Origin: Clostridia bacterium
GTDB taxonomy: Bacteria; Bacillota; Clostridia; Oscillospirales; CAG-272
Assembly: GCA_017415805.1 (NCBI GenBank)
Contig: JAFQEC010000029.1
Span: 1-64,000 of the forward strand
Direction: 5' to 3'
DNA: 64,000 nucleotides
Shown: positions 33,282 through 43,235 of the stretch, in pieces
Layout: each line of letters starts with the position of its first letter
Position numbering within the stretch: the stretch's first letter is position 1
The notes under the pieces: model-generated
What the model was told of the DNA's origin: nothing
Database searches by the model: none
Seen by the model: the letters and a program-made list of their open reading frames with translations, nothing else
Position numbers and translations under genes: made by a program

Positions 33282-34894
33282 TCCGGGCAAGCGAATTTCT
33301 CATTCCGAACGTGCGCGCCCCCTTTGATGCACCCGAGGATGAGGTTTTACGAATAGCAAAAGCGAAAATGAAGCGCGTGTGCAGCTCTGCCGCGGGGCTT
33401 CATTTTCGCCTTTATAAAAAGTCCTTTGATGCGCGCCAAAAATCCGCGATCCTGCAGGTCTGCACCGTCAGGGTAAGCGCCAAGGAGCCTGTTTGCGTGC
33501 GCGAGGATGCACTTGTGCGCGCGGGCGTGCGCGTCTTTACCGAGGCCGTACCCGAGATCACGCACGGAACCGAGCCCCTGAACAGCCGACCGCTGGTAGT
33601 GGGCATGGGCCCCGCGGGGCTGTTCTGTGCGCTGCTGCTCGCCGAGCAGGGCTATTGCCCGATCCTTATTGACCGCGGTGACGGTGTGGCGGCGCGTGCC
33701 GCCGCAACCGAGCGCTTTCGCACGGGCGGAGCGTTGGATACCGAATCGAATATTCAGTTCGGCGCGGGGGGCGCAGGCACCTTTTCGGACGGCAAGCTGG
33801 TCACGCGCGTGAACGATCCGCTGTGCAGCTACGTGTTACAGCGTCTTGTGGAATTTGGCGCACCCGCGGAGGTCCTGACGCGCGCCAAGCCCCACGTGGG
33901 CACCGATATTCTGCGCCGCGTGGTCGAAGGGCTGCTCGCACGCATCGAGACGCTGGGCGGCACCGTGCTCTATCGCACGCGGCTCGACGAATTTACCGAG
34001 GAGTCGGGCGGCGTGCGCGCCGCGACCTCGGCAGGGGAGCTGCACGTCGGTGCGCTGGTGCTGGCCATCGGACACAGTGCGCGCGACACCTTTGCCATGC
34101 TGATGCGCCACGCGCTCGCGCTTGAGCCCAAGCCCTTTTCGGTGGGCGTACGCATTGAGCATCTGCGTGCCGATATTGACCGCGCGCTCTGGGGTGATGC
34201 CGCAGGGCATCCCGCGCTGGGTGCGGCCGAATACGCGCTCTCGGATACCACGCTTGCGCGCGGTGTTTACACCTTTTGCATGTGTCCGGGCGGTGAGGTC
34301 GTGACCGCCGCCTCCGAGGAGGGGGGCGTGGTGGTCAACGGCATGAGCTACCACGCGCGCGACGGGCTCAATTCCAACGCCGCCGTTGCGGTGTCGGTGA
34401 GCCCTTCGGACGTGGGCGGTAGCATCACCGATTCGATCGAATTTCAGCGCCGACTGGAGCGCGCCGCATTTGCGGCGGGCGGCGGCGATTTTGCCGCCCC
34501 CGTGCAGACCGTGGGCGATTTTCTGGAGGGCAAGCAGGGCACCGCGCCCTCGCGCATCCAACCGACCTATGGCGGCGGCCGTGTGCGCACGGCCGACCTG
34601 CACGCGGTGCTCCCGTCCTTTGTGACCGAGATCCTTGCGGCGGGGCTGCACTCCTTTGACCGCAAGCTCGCGGGCTTTGCCGCGCCCGACGCGGTACTCA
34701 CGGGCGTGGAAACGCGCACCTCGTCACCCTTGCGCATCCTGCGCGGCGCGGCACGCACCGCGCTCGGGCACGATCGCATCTATCCCGCAGGAGAGGGCGC
34801 AGGCTACGCGGGCGGCATCACCAGCGCCGCGCTGGACGGCCTTTCCACCGCGCTGGCCATCATGGCGCGCTTTGCACCGCCAAAGAGGAATTGA
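33278..34894 (+). CDS. FAD-dependent oxidoreductase, COG2509-like
   Basis: 538 residues. N-terminal alpha/beta region of about 90 residues (DEVLRIAKAKMKRVC ... LYKKSFDARQKSAILQVCTV), then the FAD dinucleotide motif VVGMGPAGLFCALLLAE, GAGGAGTFSDGKL, ALVLAIGHSARDTF, and the C-terminal IYPAGEGAGYAGGI. This is the pattern of a widely distributed bacterial family of uncharacterised FAD proteins, sometimes labelled NAD(FAD)-utilising dehydrogenases. Reaction unknown. ATGA overlap with the CdaR-like gene. Confidence 0.85.
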   Translation: MIRASEFLIPNVRAPFDAPEDEVLRIAKAKMKRVCSSAAGLHFRLYKKSFDARQKSAILQVCTVRVSAKEPVCVREDALVRAGVRVFTEAVPEITHGTEPLNSRPLVVGMGPAGLFCALLLAEQGYCPILIDRGDGVAARAAATERFRTGGALDTESNIQFGAGGAGTFSDGKLVTRVNDPLCSYVLQRLVEFGAPAEVLTRAKPHVGTDILRRVVEGLLARIETLGGTVLYRTRLDEFTEESGGVRAATSAGELHVGALVLAIGHSARDTFAMLMRHALALEPKPFSVGVRIEHLRADIDRALWGDAAGHPALGAAEYALSDTTLARGVYTFCMCPGGEVVTAASEEGGVVVNGMSYHARDGLNSNAAVAVSVSPSDVGGSITDSIEFQRRLERAAFAAGGGDFAAPVQTVGDFLEGKQGTAPSRIQPTYGGGRVRTADLHAVLPSFVTEILAAGLHSFDRKLAGFAAPDAVLTGVETRTSSPLRILRGAARTALGHDRIYPAGEGAGYAGGITSAALDGLSTALAIMARFAPPKRN

Positions 34895-34910
34895 CGCGAC
34901 GGAATGGAAA

Positions 34911-35070
34911 GCCTTCCCCTTGTGGGGAAGGTGTCACACGTGTGTGACGGTTGAGGTATAGCCGCCACGGCGGCGTCACTCGGGGGATTTCCTCGGGATA
35001 AGAAACGGATGCTTCGCGTCCTACACCTCATCAGTCGCCTGCGGCGCCAGCTTCCCCTCGAGGGGAAGCC
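34911..35070. repeat. Composite inverted-repeat element, copy 4
   Basis: Left end GCCTTCCCCTTGTGGGGAAGG, GTCACACGTGTGTGAC, GGTTGAGGTATAG; right end CCTACACCTCATCAGTCG, a GCCTGCGGCG stretch, and GCTTCCCCTCGAGGGGAAGC. Same layout as copies 1 and 3 with an unrelated middle. The 34895-35197 spacer holds this and the short repeat that follows, no gene. Confidence 0.8.
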
Positions 35071-35090
35071 TTATAAGGTCGCACCGCAAT

Positions 35091-35120
35091 CGTAGGGACA
35101 GGCGTCCTCGACTGTCCGCA
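35091..35120. repeat. Short GGACAG...CTGTCC hairpin repeat
   Basis: CGTAGGGACAGGCGTCC TCGACTGTCCG: a 6-bp stem (35096-35101/35112-35117). This word resembles short intergenic repeats common in some Clostridia; only one copy is in the window. Confidence 0.4.
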
Positions 35121-35197
35121 AAGCGCGTCGATGCCGTCACATCTATCCGATCAACAAAATTCAATCAAATTTGCCTCGTGGCAGAAAGGAGTGGCAC

Positions 35198-37378
35198 ATG
35201 GAGCCCGAACGCAAGAATAAGATCTGGCAAATGCCTGCGGACCTGACCCCCGACGAGCAGGCGCAGGTGGCCGCTCTCGTGGCCGATACGGGGCTTTTGC
35301 CCCTTACCGCGCGTTTGTTGTATACGCGCGGCCTGCGCAGTGCCGAGGCAATCACGCGCTTTTTGCACTGTGAGGATACACTTTTGCACAGCCCCTTTTT
35401 GCTCCCCGATATCGACCGCGCCGTGGCGCGCGTGCGCGCCGCTGTGGAGGGCGGAGAGAAGATCGCGATCTACGGCGATTACGACGTGGATGGCGTGACC
35501 GCCGTCAGCCTGCTCTATCTTTTTCTCAAGGAGAAGGGCGCGGACGTTGGTTACTATATCCCCAGCCGTACGGGCGAGGGCTACGGTCTCTCGCACGCGG
35601 CGCTGGATTCCTTGGCCGCGCGCGGCGTGAGTTGCATCATCACGGTCGATACGGGCATCACCGCCGTGGAGGAGACCGAGTACGCACGCGAAAAGGGAAT
35701 GGATCTGGTGATCACCGATCACCACGAGTGCCGCCCCGTTCTTCCGAACGCCGCCGCGGTGGTCAATCCCCACCGTCCCGACTCACGCTATCCCTTTGCG
35801 GAGCTGGCGGGCGTGGGTGTGGTATTCAAGCTTGTCACCGCCTACGAATGTACCCTCGGCATGGAGCGCGGTGAGCGCGAGGCAGAGGGTGTGCGCCGCG
35901 TTACGCGCGCATATGCGGATCTCGTGGCACTCGGCACGATCGCCGACGTCATGCCCATCGTCGATGAAAACCGCCTGATCGTTACGCTGGGGCTCGCGCA
36001 AATGGAGCGCGGCGGGCGCGCAGGCCTTACCGCCCTGATTGCCGAGGCCTCGGCGGGAAATGGCGGTACAACGCAAAAAAGAAAGATCAACTCACAGTTC
36101 GTGGGCTTTGGCCTTGCGCCTCGGCTGAATGCCGCGGGCCGTATGCGTGATGCGTCACTCGCGGCCGAGCTGCTGCTCGCCGAGACCGAGGCCGAGGCAA
36201 GACCGCTTGCCGCCGCGCTGTGCGCCATCAACCGTGAGCGCCAGCAGGAGGAAAATCAGATCGTCGAGCAGGCGCTGCACCGCATCGAGCAGGAGTTTGA
36301 CCTTGCCGACACGCGCGTGCTGGTTCTGGAGGACGATCACTGGCGGCAGGGCATCATCGGCATTGTGTCCTCGCGTATTACCGAGCGCTACGGTCTGCCC
36401 TCGATCCTCATCTCCTTCGATCAAGCCAACGAGGGCTTTTCTGCGCCCGATGACATCGGCAAGGGCTCGGGGCGCAGTGTCAAGGGGCTCAATCTCGTGG
36501 AGGCACTGACCGCCTGTGAGGAGCTACTGGTCAAATTCGGCGGCCATGAGCTCGCGGCGGGCCTTTCGATCCGCCGTGCGGATCTCGCGGAGTTCCGTAC
36601 GCGCATCAACGCTTATGCAAAGGATCGCTTGCCCGAGGGCGGCGCCAAGGTCACGCTGATGACCGACGGCGCGCTTTCCCTCTCGGACGTGGAGCTTGCG
36701 TTCGTGGCGGAGCTCTCGCGCCTCGAGCCCTTTGGCTCGGGCAATCCCGTGCCGCAGTTCGTGCTGTTCGATCTCACCGTGACCCGCATCACCGAGCTTG
36801 GCGGCGGCAAGCATCTCAAGCTCACCGTCACGCAAGGTGAGAAGTCGCTGTTTGCGCTTTTGTTCTCCACCTCGCTTGCGCGCTTCGGCTTGCGCGAGGG
36901 GGATCGCGTCGATCTGCTGTGCACACTCTCGGTCAACGAGTACCGCGGAGTCCAAAGCGTGCAGCTGGTGGTGCAGGATTATCGCGTTTCCGCGCACTAT
37001 GCCGACGAATGTGACCGCATGGCCGAGCGTTATCGCACGGTACGCAGCGGCGCACCCTTTCTTGCCTGCGAGTGCTTTGTGCCCACGCGCGAGGACTGCG
37101 CCCACGTCTATACCGTTTTGCGGCGCGAGTTCCGTATGGGCAACGACGCCTTTCCCGAGCGCACGCTGCTCTCGCTGGTCAATGCCGACGGTACGCATAA
37201 CATCAATTACGTATGCTTAAAATACATTCTCGACATCTTCCGCGAGCTCAATATCTGCGGCGTCGAGGAGGACGGAGCGGGCCATTACCGCTTTGATATT
37301 TATTTCAATCCTTCCAAAACCAGTATCGAGCATTCCTCGATCCTGAAACGGCTGAAAAGCCAATGCTCTGACGATTAA
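35198..37378 (+). CDS. recJ: Single-stranded-DNA-specific exonuclease RecJ
   Basis: 5'-3' ssDNA exonuclease for recombination and mismatch repair. 726 residues, longer than E. coli RecJ (577), with an extra C-terminal domain as in Bacillota. DHH phosphoesterase motifs: IYGDYDVDGVT (metal Asp residues), VDTGI, ITDHHECR, NPHRPDSRYPF; DHHA1 motif FGGHELAAG; OB-like domain and tail after it. ATG at 35198 follows AAAGGAG; the TTG nine codons earlier is rejected. relA follows after 12 nt, an order common in Clostridia. Confidence 0.95.
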   Translation: MEPERKNKIWQMPADLTPDEQAQVAALVADTGLLPLTARLLYTRGLRSAEAITRFLHCEDTLLHSPFLLPDIDRAVARVRAAVEGGEKIAIYGDYDVDGVTAVSLLYLFLKEKGADVGYYIPSRTGEGYGLSHAALDSLAARGVSCIITVDTGITAVEETEYAREKGMDLVITDHHECRPVLPNAAAVVNPHRPDSRYPFAELAGVGVVFKLVTAYECTLGMERGEREAEGVRRVTRAYADLVALGTIADVMPIVDENRLIVTLGLAQMERGGRAGLTALIAEASAGNGGTTQKRKINSQFVGFGLAPRLNAAGRMRDASLAAELLLAETEAEARPLAAALCAINRERQQEENQIVEQALHRIEQEFDLADTRVLVLEDDHWRQGIIGIVSSRITERYGLPSILISFDQANEGFSAPDDIGKGSGRSVKGLNLVEALTACEELLVKFGGHELAAGLSIRRADLAEFRTRINAYAKDRLPEGGAKVTLMTDGALSLSDVELAFVAELSRLEPFGSGNPVPQFVLFDLTVTRITELGGGKHLKLTVTQGEKSLFALLFSTSLARFGLREGDRVDLLCTLSVNEYRGVQSVQLVVQDYRVSAHYADECDRMAERYRTVRSGAPFLACECFVPTREDCAHVYTVLRREFRMGNDAFPERTLLSLVNADGTHNINYVCLKYILDIFRELNICGVEEDGAGHYRFDIYFNPSKTSIEHSSILKRLKSQCSDD

Positions 37379-37390
37379 GGAGGTGAGCAT

Positions 37391-39619
37391 ATGCCAAACG
37401 AGGTTCATACCGATATTACCCGATTGCTTGAAATTCTCGACGCCTCGGGGAACAACTACAACAAAGAAAAGATCCGCCGTGCGTTTGAATATGCCTCGCT
37501 TCTGCACGAGGGGCAGTTCCGCCAGAGCGGAGAGGCCTATATCTCGCATCCCATCGCCGTGGCTGAGATCGCCGCTACCCTGGGGCTGGATTCCGATTCG
37601 ATCTGTGCGGCACTTTTGCACGACACCGTGGAGGACTGCCCCGATAAGACCAACCTCAAGGACATTGAAAAGCGCTTTGGCGCAGACGTCGCACTCATCG
37701 TGGATGGCCTTACCAAGATCGTGATGCTGCACATTGAGGACAAGGAGGAGGCGCACATCGAGACCATCCGCAAGATGCTGCTGGCGATGTCGCGCGATAT
37801 CCGCGTCATCTTCATCAAGCTCTGCGACCGATTGCACAACATGCGCACGCTGGCTGCACGTCCCGATAACAAGCAGCGCGTTACCGCACTGGAGACCATG
37901 CACATCTATGCGCCCCTGGCACACCGCCTCGGTATGCAGCGCATCAAGCAGGAGCTGGAGAATCTGAGCCTGCAATACCTGGACCCGTACGGCTACAGCG
38001 AGATCAAAAACGACATGGAGACCCGCTACGGCCAGCACACCGATTTCGTGGAGCATATCCGTGAGCAGGTCGACGCAAAGATGCGCGAGAACAATATTTC
38101 CTTCTCGCTGGAGGGGCGCATCAAGTCGGTGTACAGCGTCTACAAGAAGATGTACACGCAAAACAAGAGCTTTGACGAGATCTATGACTTTTACGCTCTG
38201 CGCATTATCGTGAATACGGAGCTTGAGTGCTACACGGCGCTGGGCCTGATCCACGAGATGTACAACTCGATCCCCGGGCGCTTCAAGGACTATATCTCCA
38301 CCCCCAAGCCCAATCTGTACCGTTCTCTCCATACCACCGTTATCGGTCGCTACGGCATTCCCTTTGAGGTGCAGATCCGCACCTGGGAGATGCATCAGAT
38401 CGCCGAATACGGCATTGCCGCGCATTGGAAATACAAGTCGGGCGCACACAGCAAGGAGGATATGGACAAGAAGCTCGAATGGGTCTCGCGCCTGTTGGAG
38501 AGCGAGGGTGAGGCGCACGACCCCGACGAGTTCATGGACGCCTTCAAGACCGATATTTTTCAGGATGAGACCTTCGTCTTTACCCCCAAGGGCGACCTGA
38601 TCACGCTGCCGCAGGGTGCCACCGTGATCGACTTTGCCTACGCCATTCACTCGGCGGTGGGCAATAAGATGGTGGGTGCCAAGATCAACGGCATGATCGT
38701 GCCCATTGACCGCGTGCCCCAAAACGGTGAGATCGTGGAGATCATCACCTCGAATGCGGGCAAGGGCCCCAGCCGCGACTGGCTCAAGATCATCAAAACA
38801 AGCGAAGCGCGCAGTAAGATCCGCCAATGGTTCAAGAAGGAAAAGCGCGCCGATAACATCGTGCTGGGCAAAGCAATGGTGGAGATGGAACTCAAGAAAT
38901 ACGGCCGCCCCGCCACCGAGTCACAGCGTGCCGAGATCGTGGCGAGCACCGCCCAGCGCGTGGGCTACGCCTCGGCCGACGACCTTTACAACACCATCGG
39001 CTACGGCGGCATTACGGTCTCCAAGATCGCGGCGCGTCTGCGTGAGGAGTTTGACCGTGTGGTACGCCCCGAGGTGCAAGAGGCTCCCGTTCTGCCCACC
39101 GAGGCCGAGCACATCACCGTGGCACAGGCCATTCGCCGCCCCATCCGCGGCAACGGTGGCATCGTGGTGGACGGCGAGCGCGGCTGCCAGGTCAAGTTTG
39201 CCAAATGCTGTAACCCCCTGCCCGGTGATGCCGTGATCGGCTTTATCACCAAGGGCTTCGGTATTTCGATCCACAAGGTCGACTGTCCCAACGTGGAAAA
39301 CGGCATGAAGCGCCCCGAGGACGCCGATCGCTGGGTCGAGGCGCACTGGGAAACGGGCGGGAAGGATACCGAGCAGGATGTCTATGAGGCACTTGTCCAA
39401 ATGCACGTGTATTCGAGCCTGACGATCCTTGCCGACGTCACCATGGCGCTGGCCGATATGAAGGTCCTGCTTTTGCAGATCAATACGCAAAAAAAGAGCG
39501 ATGGCCGCATGGTCATCAATCTCAAGATCAGTTGTAAGAACGTCGACCATTATCATTCCATCGTCTCGCGCCTCAAGGGTCTGCGCGACGTGATCGACGT
39601 GGTGAGAGGTTATTCATGA
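37391..39619 (+). CDS. relA: Bifunctional (p)ppGpp synthetase/hydrolase
   Basis: RSH enzyme for the stringent response, 742 residues, full length. HD hydrolase domain (HDTVEDC, CDRLHNMRTL), synthetase domain (YDFYALRIIV, YRSLHTTVIG, FEVQIRTWEMH), TGS domain (VFTPKGDLITLPQGAT), zinc-finger helical part (KCCNPLPGD) and a C-terminal ACT domain. Both catalytic halves look intact. Strong ribosome site GGAGGTG. Overlaps dtd by ATGA, reproducing the relA-dtd order of many Firmicutes. Confidence 0.96.
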   Translation: MPNEVHTDITRLLEILDASGNNYNKEKIRRAFEYASLLHEGQFRQSGEAYISHPIAVAEIAATLGLDSDSICAALLHDTVEDCPDKTNLKDIEKRFGADVALIVDGLTKIVMLHIEDKEEAHIETIRKMLLAMSRDIRVIFIKLCDRLHNMRTLAARPDNKQRVTALETMHIYAPLAHRLGMQRIKQELENLSLQYLDPYGYSEIKNDMETRYGQHTDFVEHIREQVDAKMRENNISFSLEGRIKSVYSVYKKMYTQNKSFDEIYDFYALRIIVNTELECYTALGLIHEMYNSIPGRFKDYISTPKPNLYRSLHTTVIGRYGIPFEVQIRTWEMHQIAEYGIAAHWKYKSGAHSKEDMDKKLEWVSRLLESEGEAHDPDEFMDAFKTDIFQDETFVFTPKGDLITLPQGATVIDFAYAIHSAVGNKMVGAKINGMIVPIDRVPQNGEIVEIITSNAGKGPSRDWLKIIKTSEARSKIRQWFKKEKRADNIVLGKAMVEMELKKYGRPATESQRAEIVASTAQRVGYASADDLYNTIGYGGITVSKIAARLREEFDRVVRPEVQEAPVLPTEAEHITVAQAIRRPIRGNGGIVVDGERGCQVKFAKCCNPLPGDAVIGFITKGFGISIHKVDCPNVENGMKRPEDADRWVEAHWETGGKDTEQDVYEALVQMHVYSSLTILADVTMALADMKVLLLQINTQKKSDGRMVINLKISCKNVDHYHSIVSRLKGLRDVIDVVRGYS

Positions 39620-40080
39620 TAGCAGTGTTACAGCGTGCTGATGCCGCATCGGTGCGCGTGGACGGAGAAATCGTTGGAGCGATCGGCAAGGGCCTTTTGA
39701 TCCTGCTCGGCGTGGCCGAGGGTGACACCCGTGAGCACGCCGAGGTGCTCGCGCGCAAGATCCTGGCCTGCCGCATCTTTTGTGACGAGGACGAGAAAAA
39801 GAATCTGTCGGTGCGGGACGTGAACGGAAGCGCGCTTGTGATCTCCAATTTCACGCTGATGGCAAACTGCCGCCGCGGCAACCGCCCCGATTATGTGGGC
39901 GCGGCCAAGTCCGAGGTCGCGCGCCCACTCTACGAGTATTTTACCGAGCTCCTCGCGCGTGAGCTGCATACCGTGCAAACGGGGCGGTTTGGCGCGCACA
40001 TGGACGTTTCCTTGCAGGCAAACGGCCCTGTGACCATTCTTTTGGACAGCTATGCATTAATGCAAAAAAGGGAGAAGTGA
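39616..40080 (+). CDS. dtd: D-aminoacyl-tRNA deacylase
   Basis: Removes D-amino acids wrongly attached to tRNA. 154 residues. VLQRADAASVRVDGE start, catalytic-site segment SNFTLMANCRRGNRPD (the SQFTL-like motif) and the cross-subunit NGPVTI (Gly-cisPro) motif. Coupled to relA through ATGA; hemZ begins 1 nt after the stop. Confidence 0.95.
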   Translation: MIAVLQRADAASVRVDGEIVGAIGKGLLILLGVAEGDTREHAEVLARKILACRIFCDEDEKKNLSVRDVNGSALVISNFTLMANCRRGNRPDYVGAAKSEVARPLYEYFTELLARELHTVQTGRFGAHMDVSLQANGPVTILLDSYALMQKREK

Positions 40081-40081
40081 C

Positions 40082-41569
40082 ATGAAGCTGCACATTGAAG
40101 GGAACATCAACGAATATTATGTGCAGACGCTGTGCATGATCTTTTTCCCGGGGGAGAAGTTCACCAAGGAGGAGGAAGAGGGTGCACCTCGGCTGTATTT
40201 GAGCGTCGAGGAGACCGAGGCCGAGATCACCGCCACGGTGCGCCTTTGCTACCGCGGCAAGGAGGCGAGTGCCACCAAATCCTCGCCCATGCGCGAGGAT
40301 CTGGGGCTTGACCGCACGCGTAAGATCGTCACGGGCCGCGCCGTGGTCAGCGCCGCGAGCGAGCTGTTGCACTATCGCCCCTCGTGGGGGATGCTGACGG
40401 GTGTGCGCCCCTCGAAGGTCGCCACCGAGCTGTTGCTGGCGGGCATGAGCAAGACCAAGACGCGTCGCGCGCTTGCCGCCGATTATCTGGTCACACCCAA
40501 AAAGGCCGCGCTCGCGACCGACGTGGCACTGCGCGAAATGGCGATCATCGGCACGCCCGATCCGCGCGATTGCAGTATTTACATCTCCATCCCGTTCTGC
40601 CCCACGCGCTGCTCGTATTGCTCGTTTGTTTCGTACACGTCCAAGCGCTTGCTCTCGCTCATCCCCTCGTATCTGGAGCTGCTTTGCCGCGAGGTGCGGC
40701 AGAAGTTTGCCACCGCTAAGGAGCTGGGGCTTCGCGTGCTCACCGTGTACATCGGCGGCGGTACACCTACGATTCTCGATGCCGATCAGCTGCGCACGCT
40801 CCTTGCCACGGTCAAGGAGTGCACCGACGTGTCGGCATTGCAGGAGTACACGCTGGAATCGGGTAGACCCGACACCATCACCGAGGAAAAGATGCGCATT
40901 GCCAAGGAATACGGCGTGACGCGCGTTTGCGTGAATCCCCAGACACTTTGTGACGAGGTGCTGCGCGGTGTGGGGCGCTGTCATTCCACCGACGATTTTT
41001 ACCGCGCGTATGATATTGCGCGCCGAGCAGGCATAAACTGTATCAATACCGATCTGATCGTCGGGCTGCCGGGCGATAACTTTGCAACCTTTGCCGAGAG
41101 CTTTGATAAGATCCTGGAGCTTGCCCCCGAGAATATCACCGTGCATACCTTTTGCGTCAAGCGCGCGGCCGAGATCCTGCGCGAGGGCAACCGTGTGTAT
41201 AATCTGCGCGGCGGAGATGCAGGCAAGTGCGTGGATTATTCGCAGATCCGTGCGGCCGAGCTTGGCTATCAGCCCTACTATATGTACCGCCAGAAGAACA
41301 TGGTGGGCAACTTTGAGAACGTGGGCTTTGCGCGCGAGGGAACCGAGTGCCTGTATAACATCTACATGATGGAGGAGGTACATTCGATCCTTGCCGCAGG
41401 CGCGGGCGCCGTGACCAAGCTGGTGGAGTATGCACCTGCCGCCACGGGCAAAAAGTCGGTCATTCGCCGTCTGTTCAACCCCAAATACCCGTATGAGTAT
41501 CTGGAATCCGACGGCGGTGCCGCACAGTCCGATCAGATCGTGCAGTTTTATCGGGAACGGGGGCTGTGA
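40082..41569 (+). CDS. hemZ: Coproporphyrinogen III dehydrogenase-like radical SAM protein HemZ
   Basis: 495 residues: an N-terminal domain of about 150 residues typical of HemZ, then a radical SAM core with CPTRCSYC (Cys173, 177, 180), YIGGGTPT and a HemN-type C-terminus. In B. subtilis HemZ works in anaerobic haem synthesis; in strict anaerobes the role is uncertain, and no other haem genes are nearby. The relA-dtd-hemZ order is conserved in Clostridia. Confidence 0.9.
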   Translation: MKLHIEGNINEYYVQTLCMIFFPGEKFTKEEEEGAPRLYLSVEETEAEITATVRLCYRGKEASATKSSPMREDLGLDRTRKIVTGRAVVSAASELLHYRPSWGMLTGVRPSKVATELLLAGMSKTKTRRALAADYLVTPKKAALATDVALREMAIIGTPDPRDCSIYISIPFCPTRCSYCSFVSYTSKRLLSLIPSYLELLCREVRQKFATAKELGLRVLTVYIGGGTPTILDADQLRTLLATVKECTDVSALQEYTLESGRPDTITEEKMRIAKEYGVTRVCVNPQTLCDEVLRGVGRCHSTDDFYRAYDIARRAGINCINTDLIVGLPGDNFATFAESFDKILELAPENITVHTFCVKRAAEILREGNRVYNLRGGDAGKCVDYSQIRAAELGYQPYYMYRQKNMVGNFENVGFAREGTECLYNIYMMEEVHSILAAGAGAVTKLVEYAPAATGKKSVIRRLFNPKYPYEYLESDGGAAQSDQIVQFYRERGL

Positions 41570-41599
41570 CCCCTCGTGCCCGAAGCGAGAGGTGATCGG

Positions 41600-43231
41600 A
41601 TGCAAAGCGACGGGCAAAATTCGCACAAAAAAACCTTTATGGGGGGCGTGCTGGTTCTGATGCCGGCAGCCCTCTTTGCCAAGGTCATCGGGCTTTTTTA
41701 TAAGATCCCGCTGATCGCCATCGTGGGTGTGGAGGGTATGGCCTATTTTTTGGCCGCCTATCATATCTATTCCTTGCTGTTCGTGCTCTCGGCCACGGGC
41801 CTGCCCACCGCGCTTTCCTTGCAGGTGTCGCGCTGCGTGGCACAGGGGCGCGCCTTTGCCGTTCGGCGCGTATTCGGTGTCGCGCTGGCACTGTTTTTAT
41901 CGCTTGGGCTGGTCGGCACGCTTGCGCTTGTTGTCGGTGCCGATGCGCTGGCCGCGCGGCTTTCTATGGGGGATGCTGCGGCCTCGATCGTGGCGATCGC
42001 TCCCGCACTTTTGCTTGCCGCCTTTATCGGCGCGGCACGCGGCTTCACGCAGGGTAAGCAGCACATGCTCCCCACCGCCGTTTCCGAGGTGTTGGAGGCC
42101 GCGGGAAAGCTGGGGTTCGGCCTTGCCTTTGCACTGCTGGCAAAATCGCGCGCCCTGTCCGTGCCGCAGGTTGCGGCCTATGCCATCTTCGGCATCACCG
42201 CAGGTATGGCGCTCTCGGCACTCTGGCTTGGTGCAACGCTTGTGTATTTCGCATTGCGCGAGCGCACACCGCGCGAGGTGCACGGTGTATTTCCCACGCG
42301 CCGTGGGATTTTTTGTGAGCTTTGCCGCATCGCACTCCCCATTACGGTCAGTGCCTCGGTGATGAGCCTGGTGAGCTTGCTCGATACCGCCCTGATCTCG
42401 GGGAGATTGCAGGCGGCGGGCTTTGCACCCTCGGTGGCCAATGCCATGTACAGCAGCTACGGCAATCTTGCGATCCCACTCTACAATCTCGTGCCCTCGC
42501 TGCTCTCGCCCCTGACGCTCGCGCTCATGCCCTTGCTGGGTGCGTGCTGTGCCAAGGGAGATCGCACAGGGGGAGAGGCTGCCTTTGGCTCGGCGTTGCG
42601 CCTCACGGCCCTGTTTTCCATCCCTGCGGCGATGGGGCTTGCCGTGTTTTCGCACCCGATCCTCTCGCTGATCTATGTGGGGCAGGATGCCGCTGTTTCG
42701 GTGGCGGCACCGCTTCTGTCGATCCTTGCGCTCTCGGTTCCGTCGGCGGCCTTGATCACACTTGCGGGTGCGGCATTGCAGGCCATGGGCCACACGCTTG
42801 TGCCCGTGCTTGCCATGGGTGCGGGAGCCGCGGTCAAGCTCTCGGTCGAGGTGCTGCTGCTCGCACTTCCCGGCGTGCATATTTACGGCGCACCCGTGAG
42901 CACGCTTGCCTGTAACGCCACGGTGCTAGTGATAGAGGCGGTGGTGCTCTTGCGTGTTCTTCCGTTCCGTATCCATGCCGTGCGGGATCTGGCGCGCCCG
43001 TTTCTTGCGGCACTGTGCAGTGTGGGTGCGGTGGCTATGCTTTACTTGCTTCTGGCGCGTCGGTGCGGCCAGCCGCGCTGGCTCATGCCAGCCGTTTTGC
43101 TGCTTGCAGTGGTGCTGTTCGCCCTTCTGGCGCTTTGCTTTCGTGCCGTGGAGGAGAGCGATCTTGTGAATCTGCCGCAGGGCGAGCGCCTTTGCGCGAT
43201 ATTAAAGAAATGTAAATTATTAAAGAGGTAA
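41600..43231 (+). CDS. Lipid-linked polysaccharide flippase, SpoVB/YabM type
   Basis: 543-residue MVF/MATE-like membrane protein with about 14 helices, beginning FMGGVLVLMPAALFAKVIGLFYKIPL, typical of the SpoVB-YabM branch that flips lipid-linked precursors for cell wall or spore cortex. By position it is the equivalent of B. subtilis yabM, directly upstream of mazG (yabN). ATG at 41600 has GAGAGGTGAT upstream; a GTG eight codons earlier is less likely. Confidence 0.85.
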   Translation: MQSDGQNSHKKTFMGGVLVLMPAALFAKVIGLFYKIPLIAIVGVEGMAYFLAAYHIYSLLFVLSATGLPTALSLQVSRCVAQGRAFAVRRVFGVALALFLSLGLVGTLALVVGADALAARLSMGDAAASIVAIAPALLLAAFIGAARGFTQGKQHMLPTAVSEVLEAAGKLGFGLAFALLAKSRALSVPQVAAYAIFGITAGMALSALWLGATLVYFALRERTPREVHGVFPTRRGIFCELCRIALPITVSASVMSLVSLLDTALISGRLQAAGFAPSVANAMYSSYGNLAIPLYNLVPSLLSPLTLALMPLLGACCAKGDRTGGEAAFGSALRLTALFSIPAAMGLAVFSHPILSLIYVGQDAAVSVAAPLLSILALSVPSAALITLAGAALQAMGHTLVPVLAMGAGAAVKLSVEVLLLALPGVHIYGAPVSTLACNATVLVIEAVVLLRVLPFRIHAVRDLARPFLAALCSVGAVAMLYLLLARRCGQPRWLMPAVLLLAVVLFALLALCFRAVEESDLVNLPQGERLCAILKKCKLLKR

Positions 43232-43235
43232 AAAC

